A DNA stretch of 64,000 bases. Origin: Helicobacter typhlonius (GTDB lineage Bacteria; Campylobacterota; Campylobacteria; Campylobacterales; Helicobacteraceae). Below, one piece after another: positions 1 to 9,079 of this stretch. A program made the position numbers and the translations under genes. Location: contig NZ_LN907858.1 of the NCBI RefSeq assembly GCF_001460635.1, positions 868,001-932,000 of the forward strand, read 5' to 3'. Position 1 is the stretch's first letter. Each line of letters begins with the position of its first letter. Under the pieces are notes generated by a model, which made no database searches, was not told where the DNA came from, and saw only the letters and a list, made by a program, of their open reading frames with translations.

Positions 1-753
1 CCATTCCGCAGGTTGCACCACGTGCGGATGTGTGCCAATGACTAAATCCACACCAAGCTCGGATAGAAGCTTAGCATATTGTTTTTGCTCGGCACTTGGG
101 GCAAAGTCATATTCAATCCCCCAGTGCATTGACACCATTAGAAAATCCACTTTCTCGCGCACCGCGGCAATATCTTTACGCAACATCTCTTTCGTATAGA
201 CATTGACAAGATATTCTTTGCCCTTTGGCAATGGAATACCATTTGTGCCATATGTGTAGGCTAAAAGCGCATAGGTGATACCATTTTTTTTCAGAATCTG
301 CACTTGATTGCGCTCGTTGAAACTGCCATAACTTCCTGCTGTGAGCGCGTTTTTACCACGCCAAAATTCAAGCGAAGAGAGCACTGCCTTTTCTCCTCTA
401 TCAAGTGTGTGATTATTTGCTAAAGAGACGAGATTAAAGCCTAAGGAGAGCATATTATCGCCAAATTCTTGAGGCGAATTAAACGCCGGATAAGTGCTTA
501 AGCCGAGCTTTGTGCCGCCTAGAATCGTCTCTTGATTATAAAAAGCCAAGTCGTATTTTTTTGCGATTTCAAGCGCAGTAAGCATTTTGCTAAAGTCATA
601 GCTGCCATTTTCTTGTTTTGCATCATTATATACAGAAGCGTGCAGTAGCGCATCTCCTGCCATAATGAGCTTTAATGAGCCATTACCCGCCCCATACACA
701 CTTCCACATAGGATTGCGTAGCATATCACTAGCACAGAGAGAAATTTTTTCAT
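1..753 (-). CDS. CapA-family (poly-gamma-glutamate capsule type) protein, partial
   Basis: The gene starts at 753 and runs off the left edge; 251 codons are visible without interruption. The start has an AAGGAT-like ribosome site. The N-terminus is a signal peptide (MKKFLSVLVICYAILCGSVYG), followed by the CapA metallophosphatase-like pattern: MAGDALLH near residue 31, YNQETILGG, LANNHTLDRG, MHWGIEY, and GTHPHVVQP at the edge. In this family the conserved Asp/His/Asn residues form a two-metal calcineurin-like centre; some members help make or tether poly-gamma-glutamate, many have no known role. Export to the periplasm is inferred from the signal peptide. The next gene upstream on the same strand is trpCF, ending 40 bp away. 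Family call is firm; the biological role is not. Confidence 0.85.
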   Translation of the reverse strand, partial: MKKFLSVLVICYAILCGSVYGAGNGSLKLIMAGDALLHASVYNDAKQENGSYDFSKMLTALEIAKKYDLAFYNQETILGGTKLGLSTYPAFNSPQEFGDNMLSLGFNLVSLANNHTLDRGEKAVLSSLEFWRGKNALTAGSYGSFNERNQVQILKKNGITYALLAYTYGTNGIPLPKGKEYLVNVYTKEMLRKDIAAVREKVDFLMVSMHWGIEYDFAPSAEQKQYAKLLSELGVDLVIGTHPHVVQPAEW

Positions 754-793
754 TGCTATCCTTTTATTTGAGTTGTGGCATTTTACTTAAAAT

Positions 794-2380
794 CTAATGA
801 GATGAAGCTTTTTTGGCTTGATAGGATTCTATGGTATGCAAAATCATTTTAATTTTATCTATATCTTTCACACCCGGCACACTCTCCACGCCCGAGCTAA
901 TATCAAGCATTGTAGGAGAGAGGGAAAGAAACTCATTGATATTATCCGCACTAATGCCCCCAGCGATACACAAATATCGCTCTTTAAGATGACAAAGCAC
1001 ATTTGTGTCAATCCTTTTCCCAGAGCCGCCGCCTTGCGCACTTTGAGAATCTACAAGACAAAATGCCCCCTCATAATCAGCGATAAAATCCTCTGCCTTA
1101 GCGATATTTTGCACTCCATAGAAGCAAAAAGTTGCCTCTTTAAGCGGGATATGCGCAAATGTATGCGGTGTGAGCGAGTCTAGTCCGTGTAACTGAATCG
1201 CATCAATATGCCCCTGCTCATAAAGTGTTTTTGCCTCATTGAGTGCATTTTTATCATCTTTTACAACCACTACGCGCAAAATATGCGGATAAAGCGAGTG
1301 CAGAGCCTTACTTATCTCCTTTATGCGCTTAGATTCTATAAATCGTGGGCTATTTTGGGCGAGGATAAAGCCCAGCATAAAAGTAATTTTGTGTTGATAT
1401 TTTGTTGCCTCTTCCGCGATAAGTAGCGCGTTATCAAGATTTGTGATACCGCAAACTTTAAGCAGGATTTGAGAATCCCCCACCTGTGCAGATTCTATTT
1501 TTGTAGATTCTATATTATGGCGCGTGAGCGTGGGGAAAGTGTAGCGATAAAAGCGCGGTTGCTGATTTTTACCGATGAGAAAGGCATTTTTGAGTGATTG
1601 TAGGGCGCGAGTTGGATTATTGTGAGCGACAAGATAGCTTCCGCATAAAATCCCACTAAAGCCAAAGCTTCCCACGATAAAGGCGGAGTGGGGGGAGTTT
1701 ATACCAGATTCAAACATCACTTGCGTGTGGGGCAGGGTGCTTGTGATTGCACTTTTGAGTGCGCACGCCTGAATAATATCAATCTCTAGCGTGTGGAGAT
1801 TCCGCGCATTTATACCTACTAGCGTGGGATTGAGCGGAGCGATAAAATCAATCTCTTTTTGCGTATGTACTTCAAGCAGCGGCGTAATGCCATATTTGAG
1901 GCATTCCTCATAAATTGCTTGAAGGTGTATAAATCCTTTATCCTCATTTATAAACATTGCTGCGATAAGTAGCACCATATCTGCTCCAGCGCGATAGCTT
2001 ATCTCAATTTCTTGGGGATATTGGATAAAGTCCTTGCGTAAAATACACGCATTAGGATATGCACTCTTAACTGCCATTAAATCCGCTAGAGAGCCTTTAA
2101 AATGCCGCTCCTCACAGAGCACAGAGATTGCTCCAGCTCCGCCATTGAGGTAGTCTTGCGCGAGTTTGATAGGCTCATCTATCTTGCTTAAATCCCCGTG
2201 CGAAGGCGAAGCGCGTTTAATTTCAGCGATAAAAAATGTGCTATCAAGTTTTGGCTTGATAAGCGGGTGGATTCTAGATTGAGGCACATTATGCCCGAGT
2301 GCAAAGCCTTTTTGAGTAATATCTTGCGCTCGCTCTTGTGTGATTTTATGCAGAATCTCAATCATTTTTCTTTCTTGCAT
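794..2380 (-). CDS. trpCF: bifunctional indole-3-glycerol-phosphate synthase / phosphoribosylanthranilate isomerase
   Basis: A 528-residue fusion of two (beta/alpha)8 enzymes that catalyse consecutive steps of tryptophan synthesis: isomerisation of phosphoribosylanthranilate (TrpF half) and ring closure to indole-3-glycerol phosphate (TrpC half). The IGPS domain fills about residues 1-265, with FIAEIKRASPSHG near 50 and a LRKDFI strand; the PRAI domain starts at LLKVCGITNLDNA near 308 and has QLHG and the phosphate-binding AQGGGSGKRID later. The same fusion is known in H. pylori, where the gene is called trpC. A start at 2365 (second Met) is possible, but 2380 has AGGAAAG at good distance. 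No other trp gene lies in the window, so the pathway genes are dispersed or beyond the edge. Confidence 0.95.
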   Translation of the reverse strand: MQERKMIEILHKITQERAQDITQKGFALGHNVPQSRIHPLIKPKLDSTFFIAEIKRASPSHGDLSKIDEPIKLAQDYLNGGAGAISVLCEERHFKGSLADLMAVKSAYPNACILRKDFIQYPQEIEISYRAGADMVLLIAAMFINEDKGFIHLQAIYEECLKYGITPLLEVHTQKEIDFIAPLNPTLVGINARNLHTLEIDIIQACALKSAITSTLPHTQVMFESGINSPHSAFIVGSFGFSGILCGSYLVAHNNPTRALQSLKNAFLIGKNQQPRFYRYTFPTLTRHNIESTKIESAQVGDSQILLKVCGITNLDNALLIAEEATKYQHKITFMLGFILAQNSPRFIESKRIKEISKALHSLYPHILRVVVVKDDKNALNEAKTLYEQGHIDAIQLHGLDSLTPHTFAHIPLKEATFCFYGVQNIAKAEDFIADYEGAFCLVDSQSAQGGGSGKRIDTNVLCHLKERYLCIAGGISADNINEFLSLSPTMLDISSGVESVPGVKDIDKIKMILHTIESYQAKKASSH

Positions 2381-2450
2381 TTCTTTCCTCGCATTATTGT
2401 CTTAAATCAATGTATTGTGTGGCTCTAAAAAGGCGCATTGTAGCATTTTA

Positions 2451-4680
2451 TTAAAAATAATACGAGAGCGAAAGTGTGCCAGAATAGCTCTTAAAGTCTT
2501 TGTAGGATTGCGCATAAAGCCCATAAAGGATTAGGGAGAAATTTCGGTGCAGAGGCACAGAGCCGCCTAAATGCAGTGTGTAGCCTAGCGTATGTGCTAC
2601 ATCATTTTCAAGTGCTACATTACCCACATACGCCTTTGTCTGTGGATTCTGTATAAAGGCGTATTGCACATTGAATCCACCAAAAAGTATGTGTCGCTCT
2701 CCAAAATAATAGCGCATTTGCGCACCAAGCTGCGCGGCTAGAGTGTGATTTTGTGCAGCATTGCGCGAGAGGGCAAGTGCGCTTGAAGTGCCCTGCTCCT
2801 TGAGCGAATCTTGCAAACCAAGCGTATATTCAAGCCCCAAAAATGGCTTCACATAAAGCTTATTCAGCATAAGCGGATAGCCTAGTGTGCTTTGTAGCCC
2901 CATTTCCGCATAAGCAAAATTCGATTCAAATGTGCTTTGATTGATAAATATCTCTCGTTTGCTTTTGTGCGCTGTCCTGCCATAATAGCCAAGCAATGTA
3001 AGCTCAAGTCTTGAAAGAAAGAATCTATCATACACGCCCACAAGAAAAGTATTTGAATCAAGATGAGTTTGTGCGTGAGAGATCTTATTTGAACTTTGAG
3101 AAGTGCCATAGGTGGCAAAGGCACTCAAATGATGAATTTTCCCTTGTATTGAGGCATTGAGACTTGCGCCATAACTTGGAATGGAGAGGTTGGCACTTGA
3201 GCCATTAGCGGCAAAGGGCGTAATACTCACACCTCTTGGCTTATTTGGTGCGTAAAGAAGAGGCAAAGTGTTGCTTTGTAGCATACTCCAAAGGCTAAGA
3301 CTAGAATCTTGTGTAATAAGCGGTGCGCCAGAGTTATATACATCATCGCTTAGTTGTGTGAGATAGGCTCTATTGCCATAGGTATAAACGCTTTGTGTAG
3401 AGGATTGCGCATTAAAGCTAGATTCAAGTGCGTCAAGAATTTGATTTTGCGTTTTTGACACACTGCTTAGAAAGTTATTGATTGCGGCGGTGTTTTTTTT
3501 GGATTGAGAGGGAATTGCCCTGCATTGTGGTATTGATAAACTCACTTTTGCGTCCATTGGTAAGAATTTCAAAATTTGTATTGCCTGTAACGCTCCCCGT
3601 GATAAGCTGATGAGAGCCTAGATTTGCTCCAGCTATATTAACTTGCACTTTGCCTTGATTCACCAGATTGCCTTCAAGCTTCCCTAGTACACCATTATAT
3701 GCGCCAAAAATGAGCGTATTACCAGCATTATTTTCCATACCACCTCTTACGATGATACTTCCACCATAGATTTGCACACTAGAGCCACGAGTTTGCATAT
3801 AATGGTTTAAGGCTTGATTATTTGTAAGCTTACCGCTAATGGTAATTGTCCCGCCATAGTTTATAAGATTCCCAGCACCCGGATTTGCCACATCAAAAAT
3901 GCCATCGGCAGTTGGGTTGCCTCCATTTTGAAAATCCCCTGTGATATTTATCGTGCCATAATTTACTACCGATGAGAGTGTCAAATCTGTCTTTCCTGCA
4001 CTTTGGTAGCCGGTATTTTCTACTTTGCCACTTAGTTCAATACTGCCATTGTTTTGGATTGCATTATGGAATCGTATTATGCCTGTATCTACGATGAGTC
4101 GTGTATTATTGCCAACGATTGTTTTGCTATTTGCAATGAAATAATCGCCATTGCTCACATTGAGCGTAGAGCCATTGCCAAGATATAAGTCATTTGCAGT
4201 TCCAATATAAACTTTTGATGAAGGTCCATATTCACTCGCGGGAATTCTTTGTCCTTTTTGTAAAATCACTTCAAGGGTGGCATTTTCATCAAGGACTAAG
4301 CCGCGTTGCACGGCGAGTGTGTGAAAGTCTTCTATGGTAAGCTTTGATTGGGTGCCAATGTGGAATCCTCCTACCATAAATACTGAATTTCTAAAACCAT
4401 AGGGGTTTTGTGGTGTTTTACCAAAAAAGACAAGCGAGGAGGAACCACCATTAGTTGAGTAGCTAAAATCAAAAGCCCTAGGATTAAAAAAGCCGGGTGT
4501 GCCAAAAGTGCAGTATTGATTCCCACAAGTTGCGGTGAGATTATCAAATCTTCTTTCTCCATTTTGTAAAATAATTTGACTTGGAAGATTATTTGTATAA
4601 TCTCGTGCCACAAGAGAAAGAGGCAGGATAAATAAGCACAAGATTAATGAGTAATATAGAATCTGCAATATTCTATTCAT
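2451..4680 (-). pseudogene. autotransporter-like outer-membrane protein, frameshifted at A8 and with G11 before the start
   Basis: Two overlapping reading frames form one gene: 4680-3475 (signal peptide and beta-helix-like passenger) and 3572-2451 (beta-barrel). Part one starts MNRILQILYYSLILCLFI with cleavage likely after SLVA, then Asn/Gly-rich strands (repeated INNG, LNVSNG, GSIIVRG) typical of a passenger. Part two has alternating strands and ends in LSLSYYF, a C-terminal Phe as expected for BAM-inserted barrels. The frames join at an 8-A run (T8 on the + strand at 3493-3500); seven A's would give one protein of about 742 residues. Upstream, a G11 tract ends 4 nt before the ATG. It may be phase-off rather than dead; a sequencing error at A8 is also possible. 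Function is unknown; adhesin or toxin-type autotransporters have this architecture. Confidence 0.75.
3493..3500 (-). repeat. poly-A (A8) tract at the autotransporter frameshift
   Basis: Eight T on the + strand, read as AAAAAAAA in the gene. Upstream frame reads ATC CAA AAA AAA CAC and soon stops; downstream frame reads TCC AAA AAA AAC ACC and continues into the barrel. A7 or A10 would restore one frame. Confidence 0.7.
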
Positions 4681-4684
4681 TCTG

Positions 4685-4695
4685 CCCCCCCCCCC
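4685..4695 (-). promoter_or_regulatory. G11 homopolymer overlapping the ribosome-binding region of the autotransporter gene
   Basis: On the - strand the order is TTAA, then 11 G, then CAGA and the ATG at 4680. A stop TAA lies in frame immediately before the tract, so it is not coding. The TAAGG at its 5' end and the G's themselves can pair with the 3' end of 16S rRNA, so slippage would change the distance or strength of the ribosome site. This suggests translational phase variation rather than an on/off frame switch. Confidence 0.6.
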
Positions 4696-4726
4696 TTAAT
4701 TTATAAGCCTTATGTAATAATGTGTC

Positions 4727-4732
4727 ATTTTA
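4727..4732 (-). promoter_or_regulatory. possible -10 box for the autotransporter gene
   Basis: TAAAAT on the - strand, about 47 bp before the start codon, after a T-rich stretch. It fits the loose sigma-70 pattern of Campylobacterota. Transcription from here would place the G11 tract in the leader. Confidence 0.35.
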
Positions 4733-4907
4733 CCCAAATAAATGATAATAAGACTTAACAAAGAACAAAGCAGGAAATACCCTTGATGTTACTAATCTGC
4801 ATTAAGAAGACAAAAAGTTAAAGACTTCTTTAAATTTTAGCGTGGCTTTAAGTTTGAAGTATTTAGACTTTAAGGGCATAAATATTTTAAAAATGCGAAG
4901 GAGAGTT

Positions 4908-7025
4908 ATGAATAAGATTCTAAGTATTGGCTTGTGGGCGGCGGTATCGCTGCTTGGTGCGTGGTGTTTTGGCGTTTTGGCATTACACACGGGAGAGACT
5001 ATCTCGGCTGTATGGATTGTAGTCGCCGCAGTATGTATTTATGCGATAGGCTATCGCTTTTACTCAAAGTATATCGCATATAAGGTGCTAGGGCTTGATG
5101 ATAATCGTGCCACACCCGCAGTTGTAAATAATGACGGACGCGACTTTTGTCCAACAAACAAAATCGTGCTTTTTGGACATCATTTTGCCGCTATCGCTGG
5201 GGCTGGTCCGCTTGTAGGTCCTATCCTTGCTGCGCAAATGGGATATTTACCCGGTATGATTTGGGTAGTAGTGGGCGTTGTGTTAGCCGGTGCGGTGCAC
5301 GACTTCACGGTGCTTTTTATCTCTATGCGCCGCAATGGTAAGTCTCTGGGCGAAATTATTAAACTAGAGCTTGGTAAGCCTATTGGCACGATAGCGATGA
5401 TTGGGATTTTAGGCATTATGATGCTTATTATTGCGATTTTGGCGCTTGTGGTGGTAAATGCTCTGGCTGAATCTCCTTGGGGATTATTTACGATTGCTAT
5501 GACAATTCCTATTGCGATTTATATGGGGCTTCATATGCGTTATATCCGCCCGGGCAAGATTGGTGAAGCAAGTATATTGGGCTTTGTGCTTTTGCTTTTG
5601 GCTCTTTACTTTGGACGCGATGTCGCAGCAAATCCTACTTTGGCGGAGATTTTTACACTTACTCCAGTTACATTGACTTATGTAATGATTGTGTATGGAT
5701 TCATCGCAGCGATTTTGCCTGTATGGTTCTTGCTCGCACCTCGCGACTACCTTAGCACATTCTTAAAAATCGGTGTAATTGTGCTTATGGCTGGTGGAAT
5801 TTTGATTGTTAGACCTGAAGTGTGCTTTGAGAGTGTAACAAAGTTTGTAGATGGCACAGGACCTGTGTTTAGCGGGCAGCTTTTCCCATTCCTCTTTATT
5901 ACCATTGCTTGTGGGGCGATTAGTGGATTCCACGCGCTTATTTCAAGCGGGACAACACCAAAAATGCTAGAAAAAGAATCTCACGCAAGAATGGTAGGCT
6001 ATGGCTCAATGGTTATGGAATCTGCTGTGGCAGTTATGGCTTTGATTGCTGCGGTGATTCTCACTCCGGGCTTGTATTTCTCTATCAATGTCGCTCCTGC
6101 TGGGCTTGGCACGACAGGCATTAAAGATGTAGCAGAGGCAGCGGCTGTCGCGGCACAGACGATTAGTGCTTGGGGCTTTGTGATAACGCCTGAAGAAATT
6201 TTGGGTATGGCAAGAGAGATTGGCGAGAATAGCATTCTAAGCAAAACAGGTGGTGCGCCTACATTTGCGATTGGACTTGCTACTATTATTGCTCAAGTGC
6301 CTCTTTTTAATCAAGGCTCTGTGGCATTTTGGTATCACTTCGCAATTTTGTTTGAAGCACTCTTTATTTTAACTGCTGTTGATGCAGGAACTCGTGCTGG
6401 ACGCTTTATGGTGCAAGATGTGCTAGGAAATGTATATAAACCTATCGGTAATATTCACTCATTATTCTGGGGCATTGTGGCAACTTTAATTTGTGTGGCT
6501 GGGTGGGGATATATCCTCTATCAAGGTGTTACTGACCCACAAGGTGGAGTAAAATCGCTTTGGACGCTCTTTGGTGTATCAAATCAAATGTTAGCAGGTA
6601 TTGCATTACTCACCGTTATCACGGTGCTTTTCAAAATGGGTAAAGCAAAACAAGCGTGGGTGGCTATTTTACCTGCTGCTTGGGTGCTTATCAGCACACT
6701 ATATGCGGGTGTATGCAAACTTCTCCCTGCAAATGGTGAGAGAGTTCACGATGCAGTGAGTCATATCGCACTTTGGCAAAACAATAGTGCAAAAGCTGCT
6801 GCTGAAACTGACCCTGCGTTGGCTGAAAGATTTGCGACTATTGCTACAAATAACCTCATCAATGCTTCACTCTGTGCGTTGTTTATGTGCGTTACTATCT
6901 TAGTGCTTATTCAATGTGTAAGAATCTGTTTGCGTTGCTCTAAAGGCACAAATGATATTCCACTTGCTGAAACTCCTTATCGCAAGGTAAGCGATTTTCA
7001 AGGACAACTAGCAAGTTCGCATTAG
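4908..7025 (+). CDS. cstA: CstA-family pyruvate/peptide transporter
   Basis: A 705-residue inner-membrane protein with many hydrophobic segments and the CstA signatures: FGHHFAAIAGAGPLVGP near residue 85, a HDFTVLF strand, GFHALISSGTTPKM near 350, and LTAVDAGTRAGRF near 500. The family imports pyruvate in E. coli and has been linked to peptide use in Campylobacter; here the substrate is inferred only. Start at 4908 (GAAGGAGAG seven bases upstream) is preferred over an in-frame ATG 66 bp earlier. Its usual small partner YbdD lies at 8534 on the same strand, but a reversed glycosyltransferase gene sits between them, which breaks the common cstA-ybdD order. Length matches the family. Confidence 0.95.
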   Translation: MNKILSIGLWAAVSLLGAWCFGVLALHTGETISAVWIVVAAVCIYAIGYRFYSKYIAYKVLGLDDNRATPAVVNNDGRDFCPTNKIVLFGHHFAAIAGAGPLVGPILAAQMGYLPGMIWVVVGVVLAGAVHDFTVLFISMRRNGKSLGEIIKLELGKPIGTIAMIGILGIMMLIIAILALVVVNALAESPWGLFTIAMTIPIAIYMGLHMRYIRPGKIGEASILGFVLLLLALYFGRDVAANPTLAEIFTLTPVTLTYVMIVYGFIAAILPVWFLLAPRDYLSTFLKIGVIVLMAGGILIVRPEVCFESVTKFVDGTGPVFSGQLFPFLFITIACGAISGFHALISSGTTPKMLEKESHARMVGYGSMVMESAVAVMALIAAVILTPGLYFSINVAPAGLGTTGIKDVAEAAAVAAQTISAWGFVITPEEILGMAREIGENSILSKTGGAPTFAIGLATIIAQVPLFNQGSVAFWYHFAILFEALFILTAVDAGTRAGRFMVQDVLGNVYKPIGNIHSLFWGIVATLICVAGWGYILYQGVTDPQGGVKSLWTLFGVSNQMLAGIALLTVITVLFKMGKAKQAWVAILPAAWVLISTLYAGVCKLLPANGERVHDAVSHIALWQNNSAKAAAETDPALAERFATIATNNLINASLCALFMCVTILVLIQCVRICLRCSKGTNDIPLAETPYRKVSDFQGQLASSH

Positions 7026-7030
7026 AATAT

Positions 7031-7096
7031 GCCCCTTTTGGGGTATAAACCTTTCTTGTTTATTTTGTGAGAATCTTTGCATTTTGCGAGATTCTC
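7031..7096. terminator. hairpins between convergent cstA and glycosyltransferase
   Basis: Two stem-loops: CCCC-TTTT-GGGG at 7032-7043, and GAGAATCT (7069-7076) paired with AGATTCTC (7089-7096), followed by GCTTTTCTCTTTT. The position between convergent genes and the T-rich tail suggest a bidirectional terminator. The second stem uses the AGAATCT/AGATTCT word that recurs in the window. Confidence 0.5.
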
Positions 7097-7107
7097 GCTT
7101 TTCTCTT

Positions 7108-8409
7108 TTATCTCTTAAATATATTTTCACAAGCGCGTAAAATACTAAAAATATGTGGTGCAAAGTAGGCGAGTTTCTTTGAGGAGCCTACCCATTTTGT
7201 GTATGGCTCTAATGGTTTTAAAAGTGTGCGGAGATTTCTAGGGTCAGATTCTAATTTAAGTGCTCCAAAAGCCCAATCAATATATTTTGAAATAAATATG
7301 TTGAGTTTGTCTCTCATATCTTTTTCGCTCGGCGGTAATGTATCAATAAAGGCTAAAATACCTAAACATATATAAGCAATAGAATAAGAAAAATAGTATT
7401 GTTTTATTTTGAGATTGTTATTAAAGGTATTTGCGATGTCTGCTATATACGCAGGATAGGATTTTAGAGACTCACTTTTACTAAAAGCATAGTCCCCAGT
7501 AGAATTTGCTCTTATGCGATAAATATAAAGTGCAGATTTTATAACTTTTATAGAATCTGTCTTTACAAATAAAACCATACCAAACAAGATGTCTTCATTT
7601 CTCATATTTGGGCTAAAACGCAAGTTATCACAAAGTGATTTGTGAAACATACCGCCACATACAAACCAAAATAGATTTGCTTCTGTCCATATCTGTGTTG
7701 TGGATATATAATCTTTTCCAATATATTTCCTTAAGTGCAAATGATCTAAAAAATTGCCATTTGTGTGCGGGGTTATGCCATCTTCATAGAGTTTTTGCAT
7801 ATCCGTGTATAAGCATTTTTTTATCCCCAATTTCTTGCACACAAGTAGCGATACAATCATTTGTGAGCATATCATCTGAATCAACAAAGTATATATAGCT
7901 TATATCATTAGGTGGTGTGTTTGTGTGGGAGAAAATAATGCAAGAATTGATACTATAATCAATAGGTTTAAAGGGGATAGATAGGCTTAGGTTTTTTCTA
8001 TGCCCCCCATTACACATTCTAGTGGCTCTCCTGTAAAGTAATTGATATTATTTGCGCTTAGGGCATTTGGCTTAAGCGTGGCTTTAAATGCAAAAGTAGG
8101 TAGCTTGTGAGATTCTAAATCTTGCCCTGATTCTATGATTGGTGTGAAATTAAAGCCATTGCTTATATATTCTAGCCCCATATTTCTTGCGCTTCCTTGC
8201 TCTCCATTGCTTTTGCAAATAAGTGTAATGCGATGATCTTTGTTAAAATATGTTTTTGCAATTTCTATGCTTTTATCACTGCTCCCATCATCTACAAGGA
8301 TAATATTAAGATTCTTATAGCTTTGATTGATAATAGAATCTAGGCAATCTGCAAGATATTTTTCTACATTGTAGATTGGCACGATGAGTGCTACCTGTGA
8401 TGCTTGCAT
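7108..8409 (-). pseudogene. family 2 glycosyltransferase, broken by two homopolymer frameshifts
   Basis: Starts at 8409 (AAGGA upstream) with MQASQVALIVPIYNVEKYL, the GT-A entry motif, then ILVDDGSSDKS and CKSNGEQGSARN. The frame ends after VMGG at a G6 run (C6 at 8003-8008); the next frame carries the metal-binding YIYFVDSDDM and breaks at an A7 run (T7 at 7816-7822); the third carries the C-terminal half (KLYEDGITPHTNG to the end). Seven G's and six A's together would give about 433 residues. Such enzymes transfer a sugar to lipooligosaccharide, capsule or protein glycan. No other glycan genes are adjacent, so the acceptor cannot be inferred. Two lesions make decay more likely than a clean phase switch, unless the sequence has homopolymer errors. 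Confidence 0.75.
8003..8008 (-). repeat. G6 tract at the first glycosyltransferase frameshift
   Basis: C6 on the + strand. Frame one reads GTA ATG GGG GGC ATA and stops 4 codons later; the downstream frame needs ATG GGG GGG CAT, i.e. 7 G's. Confidence 0.55.
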
Positions 8410-8533
8410 AAAAGTCCTTGTATTTATATTTAAGCCTACATAATGATAGCACATAATTATTAAAGGAGCTTATGTGTGTAGTTAAACTTAATACACTATC
8501 ATTGTGCGTGAGATTCTATGAACGCGGTGGGTT

Positions 8534-8770
8534 ATGAAAGAGACAGAAAAAACGCGCGGCGGGAATTTTTTTAGCCTATGGTGGCAGAAGATTAAGTTGC
8601 TCTATAAACGTAGCGATAGGTTCTTGCACTTGCTTGTAGGAATGCCAAGCTATGATAAATATGTAGAACATATGAGAATCCACCACCCTGATGAGATTCC
8701 CAAAACGCAAAAAGAATTTTTTGCCGAAGCTTTAGAGGCAAAGTATGGTGCAGGCAGCACAAAATGCTGA
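8534..8770 (+). CDS. ybdD: YbdD/YjiX-family small protein, CstA partner
   Basis: A 78-residue soluble basic protein with the family core: LHLLVGMPSYDKYVEHM in the middle, then HHPDEIPKTQKEFF and a C-terminal GAGSTKC. In E. coli YbdD is encoded next to CstA and is reported to be needed for pyruvate uptake by it; the link here rests on family knowledge and on both genes lying on the same strand within 1.5 kb. The start at 8534 follows a GGTGGG ribosome site. The intervening reversed glycosyltransferase probably forces ybdD to have its own promoter. Confidence 0.85.
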   Translation: MKETEKTRGGNFFSLWWQKIKLLYKRSDRFLHLLVGMPSYDKYVEHMRIHHPDEIPKTQKEFFAEALEAKYGAGSTKC

Positions 8771-8942
8771 TAGAGAGATGTCGCAAGGTTTGCGAAAACA
8801 AATCTCTCTCCTTAGTAACATTTGGGCGAGATTCTATAAAACTTCTAAGGTATAGAATCAAAGGCAAGAGTTGAGTTTGTATCAAAGTAATTCAGTGAGA
8901 CTTGGCGTGAAATTGAGTGTGGTAGTTAGAAACTTGTAGAAT

Positions 8943-8976
8943 TTTAGAATCTTAAAAATAAGCGCGAGATTCTAAA
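8943..8976. terminator. inverted pair TTTAGAATCT / AGATTCTAAA
   Basis: Perfect 10-bp arms at 8943-8952 and 8967-8976 with a 14-nt spacer. It could end ybdD transcription, though no T-run follows. It is one of four intergenic inverted pairs of this word. Confidence 0.35.
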
Positions 8977-9002
8977 GATTTTCAATAAAAGCTTCGTTAG
9001 GA

Positions 9003-9031
9003 TTAATCAAGTTTAAATTAGACTTGATTAA
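9003..9031. promoter_or_regulatory. 10-bp perfect inverted repeat upstream of yejB
   Basis: TTAATCAAGT (9003-9012), 9-nt spacer, ACTTGATTAA (9022-9031). It lies 49 bp before the yejB start and has no T-run, so an operator for a dimeric regulator is more likely than a terminator. The regulator is unknown. Confidence 0.45.
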
Positions 9032-9079
9032 GTTTGGGTGAAAACTAAAAGTATTGAGTGCGAGAATATGTGAGGTCAA

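Larger units (their letters stand above)
8771..9079. other. intergenic region ybdD-yejB
   Basis: No reading frame of note. It holds two inverted repeats listed separately (8943-8976 and 9003-9031) and several AGATTCTA/TAGAATCT words. No yejA-like coding remnant was recognised. Confidence 0.6.
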
